Positions 1-7,999 of a DNA stretch of 64,000 nt are shown here, piece by piece (within the stretch, counting starts at the first letter, position 1; each line of letters begins with the position of its first letter). The translations under genes and the position numbers were made by a program. The DNA comes from Bacteroidetes bacterium 47-18. Lineage in GTDB: Bacteria; Bacteroidota; Bacteroidia; Chitinophagales; Chitinophagaceae. Location: positions 124,001 through 188,000 of the forward strand of contig MKSF01000003.1 of NCBI GenBank assembly GCA_001897155.1. Direction: 5' to 3'. A model generated the notes under the pieces. The model ran no database searches, was not told where the DNA came from, and worked only from the letters and a program-made list of their open reading frames with translations.

Positions 1-249
1 CACATTCCTGTATTTATCATCCCGGTGGTGCCCATGCTGCCGCCACAGCGACGACCGGGTATGTATCTCTATATGGCCGGACCATAATGTCCGGCCTATC
101 TTTACACGGGCATCCAGGAAGTCCGGACCGGCACCGTCGTTCCGGCTGCCCCTGTCCAGGACAGTCACCATTTGTCCGTCAGTAGTGTATAGCTGGTGAA
201 AATAAATGAGGGCATACTGCCACAGGTATTGTAAAAAGTATTCATTCAT
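1..249 (-). CDS. DUF2851 family protein (5' part, cut by window edge)
   Basis: Translating the minus strand from the ATG at 247-249 gives an 83-codon open frame that runs off the left edge. It begins MNEYFLQYLWQYALIY and continues through TTDGQ, GSRNDGAGPDFLDAR and LWSGHIEIHTRSS. This matches the N-terminus of the DUF2851 family, whose members carry a conserved GPDF/DAR(I/V)KI and (G)xVEIH core. The function is not established. An in-frame upstream ATG at 292-294 would add 15 residues; the start at 249 fits the usual family N-terminus better. The gene lies head-to-head with the Fe-S protein gene at 518. Confidence 0.7.
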   Translation of the reverse strand, partial: MNEYFLQYLWQYALIYFHQLYTTDGQMVTVLDRGSRNDGAGPDFLDARVKIGRTLWSGHIEIHTRSSLWRQHGHHRDDKYRNV

Positions 250-392
250 GGCAACAGGTGATTGATGATAAGGGAACAGGGCTTCCGGTAGCATCCATGC
301 GCCGGCTCTGGTAGTACCGGGCACCCATAAAATAATAACTTTTTGATAATTAAGACCAATAAATATACGAAATTATCCGATACCAAAGTAAT

Positions 393-425
393 CTTGCCTC
401 ATTGCCCGAAATATTATTATCTTTG
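393..425 (+). promoter_or_regulatory. Bacteroidota-type promoter of the Fe-S protein gene
   Basis: TATCTTTG at 418-425 matches the TAnnTTTG -7 box. CTTG at 393-396 sits 21 bases upstream, which is the spacing expected for the -33 element. The gene starts about 90 bases downstream. No experimental support. Confidence 0.45.
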
Positions 426-517
426 AAAAATGGATGCTGCATGTCCTGCTTTCAGCGGCACAGCAGCGTTCTGCGACTAACTAACATCTGAGCATACATT
501 AGAATTCTTTTTCTTTT

Positions 518-1297
518 ATGAACATAAAAACAATGGCTGAGTTCTTGGCTGAAGGTACGGAGCCCGAAGTATTATTCTGGGTAGGCTGTGCCGGCAGTTT
601 TGACCAGAGAGCTCAAAAAATAACCAAAGCATTCGCACAGATCCTGGATAAAGTAGGCGTTTCCTTTGCCATCATGGGAAAGGAGGAGATGTGTACGGGA
701 GATCCCGCGCGCAGGGCCGGCAATGAATTTTTGTTCCAGATGATGGCTTATAATAATATCCAGCTGCTGAACGGCTATAATGTAAAGAAAATAGTTACCG
801 CCTGCCCGCACTGCTTCAACGTGCTCAAAAATGAATACCCGGCATTGGGCGGCTCCTACGAGGTGATCCACCACGCTACCTACCTGCAGCAACTGATAGA
901 TACGGGCAAGGTAGTTATGAAAGAGGGCGGCACCTTCAAAGGCCGGAAAATCACCTACCACGACAGCTGTTACCTGGGCAGGGCCAACGATATCTACGAA
1001 GCGCCGAGGGCCGTACTGGAAGCTATGGACGTCGAGCTGGTGGAAATGAAGCGCTGCCGGACCAAAGGTCTCTGCTGCGGCGCCGGTGGAGCGCAGATGT
1101 TCAAGGAAGATGAGCCCGGCAATACAAGGATCAACCTGGAGCGTTCCGAAGAGGCTGTTGCCACGGGAGCGAGCGTAATAGCCGCCAACTGTCCTTTCTG
1201 CACCACGATGCTGATGGATGGTGTCAAAAACCAGGAGAAAGAGGACGATGTGCAGGTGCTGGATATCGCTGAAATGATCTATATGTCCATGCAGTAA
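518..1297 (+). CDS. CCG-domain (Fe-S)-binding protein (LutA/GlpC/HdrB-like)
   Basis: This 259-residue protein has the two cysteine-rich CCG domains of HdrB/GlpC/LutA-type electron-transfer subunits. The first has VGCAG near residue 24 and CPHCFNVLKNEY near 96. The second has HDSCYLGR near 148, CCGAGG near 187 and NCPFCTT near 224. Each motif supplies cysteine ligands for Fe-S clusters. In Bacteroidota such proteins usually sit beside a larger 4Fe-4S dicluster partner that passes electrons to a membrane reductase. No such partner is visible here, and the upstream gene runs the other way. The ATG at 518 gives the expected length. A strong terminator follows directly. The electron donor and acceptor cannot be inferred. 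Confidence 0.85.
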   Translation: MNIKTMAEFLAEGTEPEVLFWVGCAGSFDQRAQKITKAFAQILDKVGVSFAIMGKEEMCTGDPARRAGNEFLFQMMAYNNIQLLNGYNVKKIVTACPHCFNVLKNEYPALGGSYEVIHHATYLQQLIDTGKVVMKEGGTFKGRKITYHDSCYLGRANDIYEAPRAVLEAMDVELVEMKRCRTKGLCCGAGGAQMFKEDEPGNTRINLERSEEAVATGASVIAANCPFCTTMLMDGVKNQEKEDDVQVLDIAEMIYMSMQ

Positions 1298-1312
1298 GTC
1301 AGGACTTCCCAT

Positions 1313-1356
1313 AAAAAGCGAACAGGCCGGTATATTTACCGGCCTGTTCGCTTTTT
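1313..1356. terminator. Bidirectional intrinsic terminator
   Basis: A perfect inverted repeat has 20-base arms at 1313-1332 and 1337-1356 around a 4-base loop. It is GC-rich in the middle, with A and T tracts at the two ends, so it can terminate both the Fe-S gene (+) and the converging CHU_C gene (-). Confidence 0.9.
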
Positions 1357-1366
1357 ATTATCAGCA

Positions 1367-1741
1367 TTAATTTTTCATCAGGTGGATGACGCCTTTATAG
1401 ACTTCCGTAACATTGTTCGGGAACCTGATGATGATCACATACCCGTAATCACCCTGTTCCTGCAATTTACCTTTATAGGTACCGTCCCAGGCCGCCTCAT
1501 TACCGCTGGACTCATACATTACCGTGCCCCACCTGTTAAAAACGCGGAAATGCTCCACTTTTTCATTTTCCAGGTTGACGATCTTGAACACATCATTTAC
1601 CCCGTCATAGTTGGGCGTAAAGGCATTGGGTATAAATAAAAGGCGCTGCTCCGTATTCGTACTGTCTTTCCCGCAGAATGCCGTTACCGGCAACATCAGG
1701 CAGACCCATACATTCAGTAAATAAAAAAATCTTTTTGTCAC
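1367..1741 (-). CDS. CHU_C / gliding-motility C-terminal domain protein
   Basis: A small secreted protein that is almost entirely a CHU_C domain (T9SS B-type sorting/gliding-motility-associated C-terminal domain). Diagnostic stretches are FIPNAFTPNYDGVNDVFK, FRVFNRWGTVMYES and AAWDGTYKGKLQEQGDYGY. I place the start at the GTG at 1739-1741. It yields a typical signal peptide (VTKRFFYLLNVWVCLMLP, then VTAFCG), and a TATATTTG -7 box lies 15 bases upstream. The ATG at 1819 is in frame but would overlap the 3' end of panD and add 26 residues before the signal peptide. The domain normally caps large surface proteins; here it stands nearly alone, so the protein may be a stand-alone adaptor or a remnant. 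Confidence 0.75.
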   Translation of the reverse strand: MTKRFFYLLNVWVCLMLPVTAFCGKDSTNTEQRLLFIPNAFTPNYDGVNDVFKIVNLENEKVEHFRVFNRWGTVMYESSGNEAAWDGTYKGKLQEQGDYGYVIIIRFPNNVTEVYKGVIHLMKN

Positions 1742-1756
1742 ACTATTCAGTTTTAC

Positions 1757-1764
1757 CAAATATA
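1757..1764 (-). promoter_or_regulatory. -7 box for the CHU_C gene, inside the panD-proximal spacer
   Basis: The minus strand reads TATATTTG, an exact TAnnTTTG box, ending 15 bases before the proposed GTG start. A -33 TTTG at the usual spacing is not clear. The box supports transcription of the CHU_C gene separate from panD and a start downstream of the ATG at 1819. Confidence 0.4.
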
Positions 1765-1799
1765 CAGACAAAAAGATTTTAAAAATCGTTGGGTACCTG

Positions 1800-2144
1800 T
1801 TAAATTTTATTTCCTTCACCCGGGAAGATCACCCACGGCTTGTGCTGCTTAGCTGCTTCAAAGTCCATTAAGGCATAGGAAATAACGATCACCACATCCC
1901 CTATAGCGACTTTCCTTGCAGCGGGACCGTTCAGGCAGATCTGTCCGCTTCCCCTTTTTCCTTTAATTATATATGTCTCAAAACGCTCGCCATTATTAAC
2001 ATTTACGATATGTACTTTTTCATGCTCGATCATATTCGCGGCATCCATCAGGTCTTCGTCGATGGTGATGCTGCCGATATAATTGAGATCTGCTTCTGTA
2101 ACGGTAACTCTGTGGATCTTGGATTTTAATACTTGTATCTGCAT
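1800..2144 (-). CDS. panD: Aspartate 1-decarboxylase
   Basis: PanD converts L-aspartate to beta-alanine for pantothenate and coenzyme A synthesis in the cytoplasm. It is a pyruvoyl enzyme made by self-cleavage of a Gly-Ser bond. That site is present as YIGSITID, with Gly24 and Ser25. Other family landmarks are the N-terminal [14 protein letters not shown], the central NNGERFETY and NGPAARK, and [10 protein letters not shown] near residue 83. The length of 114 residues is normal. The start ATG at 2142-2144 gives the canonical N-terminus. Confidence 0.95.
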   Translation of the reverse strand: MQIQVLKSKIHRVTVTEADLNYIGSITIDEDLMDAANMIEHEKVHIVNVNNGERFETYIIKGKRGSGQICLNGPAARKVAIGDVVIVISYALMDFEAAKQHKPWVIFPGEGNKI

Positions 2145-2199
2145 TGTATGCGTAATTTTTGCCGTATTGGAACAGGCATCTTATAATATAGTCCTTAAT

Positions 2200-2736
2200 T
2201 TATTTTTTATCAGGCGTATCATCATAACAGAAGGTGCCTGAAAGCGTAGAAGAGTCACTTTCGCCGGGCCTGAGGAATTTACCCTCAACAGTGCCTTTAC
2301 CTATACCGTAGTAAAACAGGTTCTCATAGTTGGAAGGGACAAAGTCTGCCAGCTCCGTAAAATTTGCTTTTGAGACTACCAGGGGAAATTTATTATCCTC
2401 AATGACGATGTGGGCTTCACGGACGCCTCCGGTTGCTGTTGCGTAATCAACGCCGGTCCCGGAAAGCGAGTCCATTTTCATGAACAGGGTATAACTTTTG
2501 CCGCCATTGATAATGCTCATTTCCAGGAAAGTCCTGTGGACAGAATCACTTTCGATAATGGACAGCACCGCGCCGGTAGTGTAATCATCGGGCGTCATAT
2601 AGGTACCGTCAACAGTAAGCGTCATGTAATTTTTCCTGTTAGTAGGACACTGATAGCGCTCTTCCTTATCCAGACAGCTCTGAAATACCAGCACCATACC
2701 TGCCAATACCATACCCAGCACAGCCGCTTTTTTCAT
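2200..2736 (-). CDS. Lipoprotein of unknown function
   Basis: The 178-residue product has a lipoprotein signal: a basic start (MKKAAVLG), a hydrophobic stretch, and the lipobox VFQSC with the lipidated cysteine near residue 21. The mature part is rich in beta-forming, polar sequence and resembles small Bacteroidota outer-membrane lipoproteins, but I do not recognise a family. It includes a stretch reading GTVEGKF and LSGTF, common in DUF5025/DUF6252-type lipoproteins, yet too little to assign it. It is the last host gene before the left repeat of the 6.2-kb island. Confidence 0.65.
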   Translation of the reverse strand: MKKAAVLGMVLAGMVLVFQSCLDKEERYQCPTNRKNYMTLTVDGTYMTPDDYTTGAVLSIIESDSVHRTFLEMSIINGGKSYTLFMKMDSLSGTGVDYATATGGVREAHIVIEDNKFPLVVSKANFTELADFVPSNYENLFYYGIGKGTVEGKFLRPGESDSSTLSGTFCYDDTPDKK

Positions 2737-2810
2737 ATTCTGTTCTATTTATTGTGGAAGTACAAAGTTCACTATATTTTTTTAAAAGGAAATGTTATTA
2801 GAAAAATAAT

Positions 2811-2845
2811 TATATACCCCACCCTATGCCCAGCAGCCAGCGGAA
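2811..2845. repeat. 35-bp direct repeat, left attachment-site copy (attL candidate)
   Basis: This block is identical, base for base, to 9039-9073. It begins TATATACCCCACCC and ends GCCAGCGGAA. The bases on either side differ between copies (T versus C before, T versus G after). On the minus strand it spells the last eleven codons of the M1 peptidase gene (FRWLLGIGWGI). Read into the left flank, it would end with TAA, the probable original stop codon. Confidence 0.9.
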
Positions 2846-2884
2846 TGTAATTATATTTTAATAAATTATTATAAATTTTACATC

Positions 2885-2913
2885 TATTTTTTGCATTTTA
2901 ACTGCAAAAAATA
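2885..2913. repeat. Inverted repeat next to attL
   Basis: The arms TATTTTTTGCA (2885-2895) and TGCAAAAAATA (2903-2913) are perfect complements around a 7-base loop. The site lies 40 bases inside the island, between the attachment repeat and the first promoter. It could be a recombinase arm-type site, an operator or a weak bidirectional terminator shielding the island. Confidence 0.45.
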
Positions 2914-2946
2914 ACTACAAATAAATGTTTTATCAATTTTAATAAT

Positions 2947-2954
2947 TATATTTG
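2947..2954 (+). promoter_or_regulatory. -7 box of the island operon
   Basis: TATATTTG is an exact TAnnTTTG match 33 bases before the ATG of the first island gene. No clear -33 TTTG is visible at the usual spacing. Confidence 0.45.
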
Positions 2955-2987
2955 CAATAATAATTCAAATTAAAGAGATAAAAATTA

Positions 2988-4310
2988 ATGATAATAGATT
3001 TTTCAGTATCCAATTTTGGTCCGATACGTGAGGAGCAAATACTTTCTTTTGAAGCTACAGCCGATGATAGCCTTAATGACTATTATATTACAGAACCGAT
3101 TCCTGGCTTAAAACTCTTAAAGCTACTGATAATATATGGCCCTAATGCTTCCGGTAAATCTACATTTCTGAAAGCATTGGAGTTTTTAAGAGACTTAAGC
3201 ATTTATCCTGTTAAAGCAAAGTTTGAATCTTTAGACTTTGAACCCTTCTTGTTTGACAGCAAGTCAAAGAAAAAGACTTCTATACTAAAAATGGGCTTTG
3301 TTGCAAATAAGGTAAGGCACAGCTATGAGGTCGAGTTTACAAAGAACTATATCTTAAAAGAAAAACTACAATATGCCCCAAAAGGGAGAATGGCAGACCT
3401 GTATTTAAGAGAAACAGATATAGAAAACCAGCTTTCAAAAGTTTCTTTCGGTAGTACGGTAAAAGCAAGCGCTAAAGATATTGATTTGATTGAGGGAAAC
3501 ACTATTTGGAATACTACTGTAATCGGTGCATTTAATAAAACCAATGTGAACATTCCTGAGTTACAACAAATACTTCATTGGTTTAGGGAAACATTAATGA
3601 GCGAAATCGAGCCTGGAACTGATTTATTGGGCTGGACTACCAAAAGAGTGGATGAAAATGTTTCTTTTAAGGAATCTGTTATAGAAATAATCAAAAAAGC
3701 AGATATTCAAATCAGCGGGGTTGATGTAAGCAAAAAAGAACGCAAGCTGGATAATGAAATGATTTCCCGCTTATCTTCCATCTTGCCACCTGATGAAATA
3801 CGAGACTTATCAACCACAAAAAGCATCAAAACAATTGACCTGATTTTTAAACACCTTGTCAGAGATAAAAAAGGAAAAGAAAGTACACATAATTTACCCA
3901 GAGAACAAGAATCAAGAGGTACATTGAGGTATTATGGCCTGAGTGGTATTTTATCTACCATTATTAAGGAAAACAGAGTTGTATCGATAGATGAGTTGGA
4001 GACATCTCTCCACCCCGACCTGATGAAACATTTCTTATTAATGTTTTTGGCTAACTCTGGTCAATCACAGATGGTCATTACCACACATAACTTGTTTCTG
4101 CTGGAAGAGCGTGAAATACTGCGTAATGATGCTATCTGGTTTACACAGAAAAAGGATAACGGTACTACAGATTTGTATTCGCTCTCCGACTTTGATACTT
4201 CTACCATTAGAAAGAATTCTTCCATTATCAATTCGTATAAAACCGGGAAACTGGGAGCAAAACCGGAATTGGGTAACATTTTTATAACCGAAGATAATGG
4301 CCAGAACTGA
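2988..4310 (+). CDS. AAA15-family ATPase (AbiLi/RloA-like)
   Basis: This 440-residue SMC/ABC-like ATPase is of the AAA15 type seen in OLD, PARIS and AbiL/RloAB defence systems. The N-terminus FSVSNFGPIREEQ is the typical first strand. Walker A is YGPNASGKST at residues 50-59. The signature-like segment is YYGLSGILSTI, Walker B is VSIDELETSLHPDL, and the switch histidine is in ITTHNLFLLE. It has no C-terminal TOPRIM domain; the next gene supplies one. The 14-base overlap with that gene implies translational coupling. By analogy the ATPase senses infection and controls the RloB effector. The trigger cannot be read from sequence. Confidence 0.85.
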   Translation: MIIDFSVSNFGPIREEQILSFEATADDSLNDYYITEPIPGLKLLKLLIIYGPNASGKSTFLKALEFLRDLSIYPVKAKFESLDFEPFLFDSKSKKKTSILKMGFVANKVRHSYEVEFTKNYILKEKLQYAPKGRMADLYLRETDIENQLSKVSFGSTVKASAKDIDLIEGNTIWNTTVIGAFNKTNVNIPELQQILHWFRETLMSEIEPGTDLLGWTTKRVDENVSFKESVIEIIKKADIQISGVDVSKKERKLDNEMISRLSSILPPDEIRDLSTTKSIKTIDLIFKHLVRDKKGKESTHNLPREQESRGTLRYYGLSGILSTIIKENRVVSIDELETSLHPDLMKHFLLMFLANSGQSQMVITTHNLFLLEEREILRNDAIWFTQKKDNGTTDLYSLSDFDTSTIRKNSSIINSYKTGKLGAKPELGNIFITEDNGQN

Positions 4311-4920
4311 TAAGAAAAGGAAGTTTTTACGAAGGATTGCTGTAGTTGGTGATGGTGTTACGGAGAAGATTTACTTTGAGCAATTGAAAGAATTAGAGCG
4401 GATTAAAGACGTTGTCATAAAACCGGAACTGCCCACCAGTAAATCTTCAAAAGGAGGTTCTTACAAAAAAGCAATCAATACCGCAAAATCTCTTGCAGAG
4501 GAAGGTTATAACCACGTGTATTGTCTTATAGATTTTGATACGGTGCTATCAGAAAATAAGCTGGCAGATTTTACACAAGAATTAAAAAGTATTAACACCA
4601 AAGAGATTACAGTTTATATCAACAATCCTTGTTTTGAAACCTGGGTATTAACGCATTATGAAAAGACAGGTAAAGTATTTGCTGATTGTGATACTGTAGG
4701 TAAAGCTATTACCAAACACCTGAAAGATTATTGTAAAAACCAGGAATATTTACGGAAAAAGAACTTGTATAAAACATTAAGACCTCATCTTGAAACTAAT
4801 GCTATACCTAATGCGGTATTTCTGGAAGATAGCAGAGAAGCTAAAGGTAATAATTACCCAAGAGCCGAGGTATTTAAGTTTTTCCTGAAAGAAAAAATTG
4901 TAAAATCTAAAAAGAAATAA
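4297..4920 (+). CDS. RloB family protein (AbiLii-like, TOPRIM-type effector)
   Basis: A 207-residue RloB-domain protein. It opens with a basic stretch and VVGDGVTEKIYFEQL, where Glu23 fits the TOPRIM-type glutamate. It continues with LIDFDTV near residue 79, an acidic pair expected to bind metal, and NNPCFETWVLTHYEK, the family hallmark. RloB proteins were first noted in restriction loci and form AbiL-type abortive-infection pairs with an AAA ATPase. The gene overlaps the ATPase gene by 14 bases, so the two are almost certainly one system. The target, DNA or RNA, is not known from sequence. Confidence 0.85.
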   Translation: MARTDKKRKFLRRIAVVGDGVTEKIYFEQLKELERIKDVVIKPELPTSKSSKGGSYKKAINTAKSLAEEGYNHVYCLIDFDTVLSENKLADFTQELKSINTKEITVYINNPCFETWVLTHYEKTGKVFADCDTVGKAITKHLKDYCKNQEYLRKKNLYKTLRPHLETNAIPNAVFLEDSREAKGNNYPRAEVFKFFLKEKIVKSKKK

Positions 4921-4924
4921 AGCG

Positions 4925-6129
4925 ATGGAAACAAATCAACAAACAAGTTGCTATAATTGCTCTAAACCTCTATCACAGACGGTTACTTTTGCGGTGGATG
5001 CCTTATACAAGTTAAGTGTAAATCTTGCGATTCATTACTAGAAAAAGATGATGCAGGATGTGTCAATTGCGGTACACCTAAAGAAGTACGAGCAGAAACA
5101 AAGGTAGGCTCACATCAAAATATCAATACTTTTCGTTTGCACGAAACAGCTACAGACAGGACTATTGAAGCAACATTTAGTGATGATGTTGCTAAAGACC
5201 TTGCCGGAACCTTACGGGATGCAGCTGCTGCCGGCAGGATGAGAGCAATTGCTTCAAGTTTTCCTCCTCCCAATGATTTCAATGGAGCAAGTGAAGAAAC
5301 TGCTGAGTTTGCCGAAGCGGAAATTCTAAACAATGAAAACGGAGTTCCAAAAACAGAAGCAATTAACAAATCTGTACCTACTGATACTGCAAAACCAGTA
5401 GAATATCCTTCATTAATAGCAATTGCAATGAATAATCTACCAAGTTCGGAAACAGAGTGGATTGTTGTATATGCATTTTATGCATCGAATTATGGTAAAG
5501 AAATTTTCAGTAGAGAAAATATTCTTAATCAATATAAAGAATCTAAAAGGTATGATAAGCAAACTACAAATAGAGACCTTTCTACCTATATTAAAAGAGC
5601 AGTGAACGCTGGGTTTATAAATCCTTTACAATCTGGATATTCCATTTTACCAGCAGGTACAGAAAAAGCAAAAGAAATCATTAGTAGAACCAGTAGCTCA
5701 TCTCCTAAAGCAAAGGTATCTTCCAAAGCGAAAAAGGCAAATGAAGATAATACCACTGAAAATGGAGTTGTAAACGGTAAAAAAATATCTAAACTCTCTA
5801 AGACGCTAAAACGATTAACTAATATCAACTTTGAACCTATAGGGAAAGAGAGTTTAAAAGATTTTTTTACCAAATACACTCCTGCAAACGATAATGAACG
5901 TAATCTGTTGTTTGTACATTATTTACAAAATGTTTTAGAAATAAACGAAATAACATTTGACCATATTTATAGTTGTTATGATATACTTGGGTTAAGAATA
6001 TCAGAAAATTTACCGCAAACAATCAGAAATACAGCAAGCAAAACTGGATGGATAGAAACTAAAAACTCAATTTTATCTGTAACAATTAAAGGTAGTAATC
6101 AAATCAAAGCCTGGAATAAAAAAGATTAA
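4925..6129 (+). CDS. Zinc-ribbon plus tandem winged-helix protein, frameshifted near its start
   Basis: Two frames are needed to read this gene. From ATG 4925 the protein starts METNQQTSCYNCSKPLSQ and then meets a stop at 5039-5041. The other frame, open from 4966, supplies GYFCGGCLIQ, CKSC and CVNCGTPKEV and runs on to 6129. Joined, they give four CxxC knuckles, a double zinc ribbon. One missing base around 4974-4981 explains the break. A linker is followed by two winged-helix-like repeats, at about residues 85-175 and 235-330 counted from a TTG at 5137, which is the alternative start of a shorter product. The stop lies 3 bases before the next gene, whose N-terminus resembles these repeats. 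It could be a sensor or adaptor; no function is assigned. The break may be a real mutation, a sequencing error or recoding. Confidence 0.6.
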
Positions 6130-6132
6130 GAT

Positions 6133-6873
6133 ATGACATTAGATGCATTTGTTCACCAGATTAATGATTTTGATACCTATACTGCAAGCAGTAAAATAGA
6201 CTATTTTGTCTATTACTATACTGTCGTAAAAGGAAATGAAGGTGCTGCTGCGAAAGACATTGAAGCTTGTTTTGATGAACTAAAGACTGCAAAATACTCT
6301 AATATCCCACAATATCTAAAAAACAACACAAAGAAGGTAAAAGGTAAAGCTCCAAAGTTCATTTTGCAGAAAGGTGCATATCATTTGGAGCGCTCTAAAA
6401 AAAGTGAGATAGATGCCTTGATGAATGCACCCCGAACAGTATTTCCGACCAATAATTATTTTCCTTTGGAATTATTCGACAATACAAGAGGATATTTAAC
6501 CACTATAGCTCAGCAAGCTGCGGGTTGTTACGACCAGGGATTATATGATGCCTGTTCTGTAATGACAAGAAAACTATTAGAGGTGTTAATTATAGAAGCA
6601 TTTGAACGTCATAATATTTCCGCAAAAGTCAAAAACAGTAGCGATAACTTTTTTTACCTGAGTGATTTAATAGAAATATTCAAAGCTGAAACAACGTGGA
6701 ATATTGGCAGAAATGCGAAGAACAGTTTGCCAAGTTTAAAAAAGATGGGAGATTTGAGTGCACATAACAGAAGGTATATTGCCCGTAAAATTGATTTAGA
6801 CAAACTGAAAGATGATTTACGAATTGTACTGGAGGAATTGGTTCATATCATTGATTACCCTAATTGGAAATAA
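6133..6873 (+). CDS. Winged-helix plus HEPN (DUF4145-like) protein
   Basis: This 246-residue protein has two parts. Residues 1-90 resemble the winged-helix repeats of the preceding gene: FVYYYT aligns with FVHYLQ, IEACFDEL with IYSCYDIL, and NIPQYLKN with NLPQTIRN. Residues 115-240 form an all-helical DUF4145-like HEPN domain, with QGLYDACSVMTRKLLEVLIIEAFE and LKKMGDLSAHNRRYI, the latter holding the AHN of the family. An exact R-x4-6-H RNase motif is not evident, so this HEPN may be structural rather than catalytic. With only 3 bases between the genes and shared domains, the pair probably acts together. The role is unknown. Confidence 0.65.
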   Translation: MTLDAFVHQINDFDTYTASSKIDYFVYYYTVVKGNEGAAAKDIEACFDELKTAKYSNIPQYLKNNTKKVKGKAPKFILQKGAYHLERSKKSEIDALMNAPRTVFPTNNYFPLELFDNTRGYLTTIAQQAAGCYDQGLYDACSVMTRKLLEVLIIEAFERHNISAKVKNSSDNFFYLSDLIEIFKAETTWNIGRNAKNSLPSLKKMGDLSAHNRRYIARKIDLDKLKDDLRIVLEELVHIIDYPNWK

Positions 6874-6903
6874 GCTATTCTAAAAATTTTAATTAATTAT
6901 TCT

Positions 6904-7935
6904 ATGGAAAATTTACTCTACTACCCATATATTAATATTCCGCAAACGGACTGGACAAAACGCGTACTATTGTATTATGATAAAGTTGCCTCCATTGTTC
7001 CTCAAAGATATTTTTACCATCCGGATGAGTACGACCCGTTTATGAAAGATATGGTAAGAATGGAATTAGTTGAGCCGGTAAATCCCCTTGAAGTTTTAGA
7101 CAATCCCTGGGGGATTTCAGCACCATTTATTGACTATATCAAAATTAAAGATTTTAAATTAACAAAAAGACTGAATGCATTTCAGCTGGGTAAGTTTGGA
7201 AGAATTCACCGGGATAAGTTTGCCTTGAATGGTCCAAGAATTCATATTGATAAATTTGATGGAGAGATTTTTTATCAATTGGAACAAGCAGGGCTTGCAG
7301 TGAGGCAAGACGGAGAATGGTATATTGTAGAACAAAGAACGGCTAATGAACTGATGACTTTTCTGGCTTCCGTAATTGGTGGTAAACTTAGATACCAGCC
7401 GACAACTGATACAGTCAGAAAACGATTCACGCTCAAGGAATCCAAAAAAGAATTTCAAGCTTTTAAAATTCAAAATGAAAAAAGGGAACTTATATTAAAT
7501 GAACTTATACCGTTTCCTGAACAATTAGACCTGACCCAACTCAAAAAATTTAAAGAAAGGCACCACGACATACTGAAAGCGTTTAAAAATCGGATTGAAC
7601 TCATTGTGTTAAATCCGACTATTGAAGAAGGTTCGCCATTATTCGTGGAAACGATTAATGAACTCAAGCTAAGAAAAGAAGAGTTATCAGCTAAAATGAA
7701 TGAAAATAAATTTGGCAAAATATTCTATGGAACGGTATGCGGTATTGTTGGTGCAGGTGTGGGGTTAGCGACAGCAGGAACTTTAGGAAGTGTTATTGCC
7801 GGGCTTCCGGGATTTGCAAACGCAATTTATTCTGCCTTACAAATTGAAAGAGCGGAGGATATATTTGACCAATCGGGAATGAAATATCTTGCACTGGCAG
7901 ATAAACGTTTGAGAAGAGTATCTGCAAATAGTTGA
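6904..7935 (+). CDS. DUF6236-like protein with C-terminal hydrophobic hairpin
   Basis: The 343-residue product opens LLYYPYINIPQTDWTKRVLLYYDKV, in the style of DUF6236 proteins (LYYPYI...W.K.ALLYWD), a family common in island contexts but of unknown function. Residues 1-160 form the conserved part. Residues 160-260 are charged and probably helical. A Gly/Ala-rich segment near 272-310, with GTVCGIVGAGVGLATAG and GSVIAGLPGFANAIYSAL, could form two membrane-crossing or membrane-inserting helices. That is unusual next to soluble nuclease-type genes and could mark a membrane-acting effector. The family call is from memory of its N-terminus and is tentative. Confidence 0.55.
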   Translation: MENLLYYPYINIPQTDWTKRVLLYYDKVASIVPQRYFYHPDEYDPFMKDMVRMELVEPVNPLEVLDNPWGISAPFIDYIKIKDFKLTKRLNAFQLGKFGRIHRDKFALNGPRIHIDKFDGEIFYQLEQAGLAVRQDGEWYIVEQRTANELMTFLASVIGGKLRYQPTTDTVRKRFTLKESKKEFQAFKIQNEKRELILNELIPFPEQLDLTQLKKFKERHHDILKAFKNRIELIVLNPTIEEGSPLFVETINELKLRKEELSAKMNENKFGKIFYGTVCGIVGAGVGLATAGTLGSVIAGLPGFANAIYSALQIERAEDIFDQSGMKYLALADKRLRRVSANS

Positions 7936-7999
7936 TAAGAATTTCTAAAAAAAAATCTGAAAATGATATTTTAGCGATTGAACCTGTCTAACTGTATAA

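Noticed and set aside
2811-2845. The 35-bp repeat as a chance or IS-type duplication
   Set aside because: It is far longer than an IS target duplication, coincides exactly with a gene's 3' end, and no transposase or terminal inverted repeats are present.
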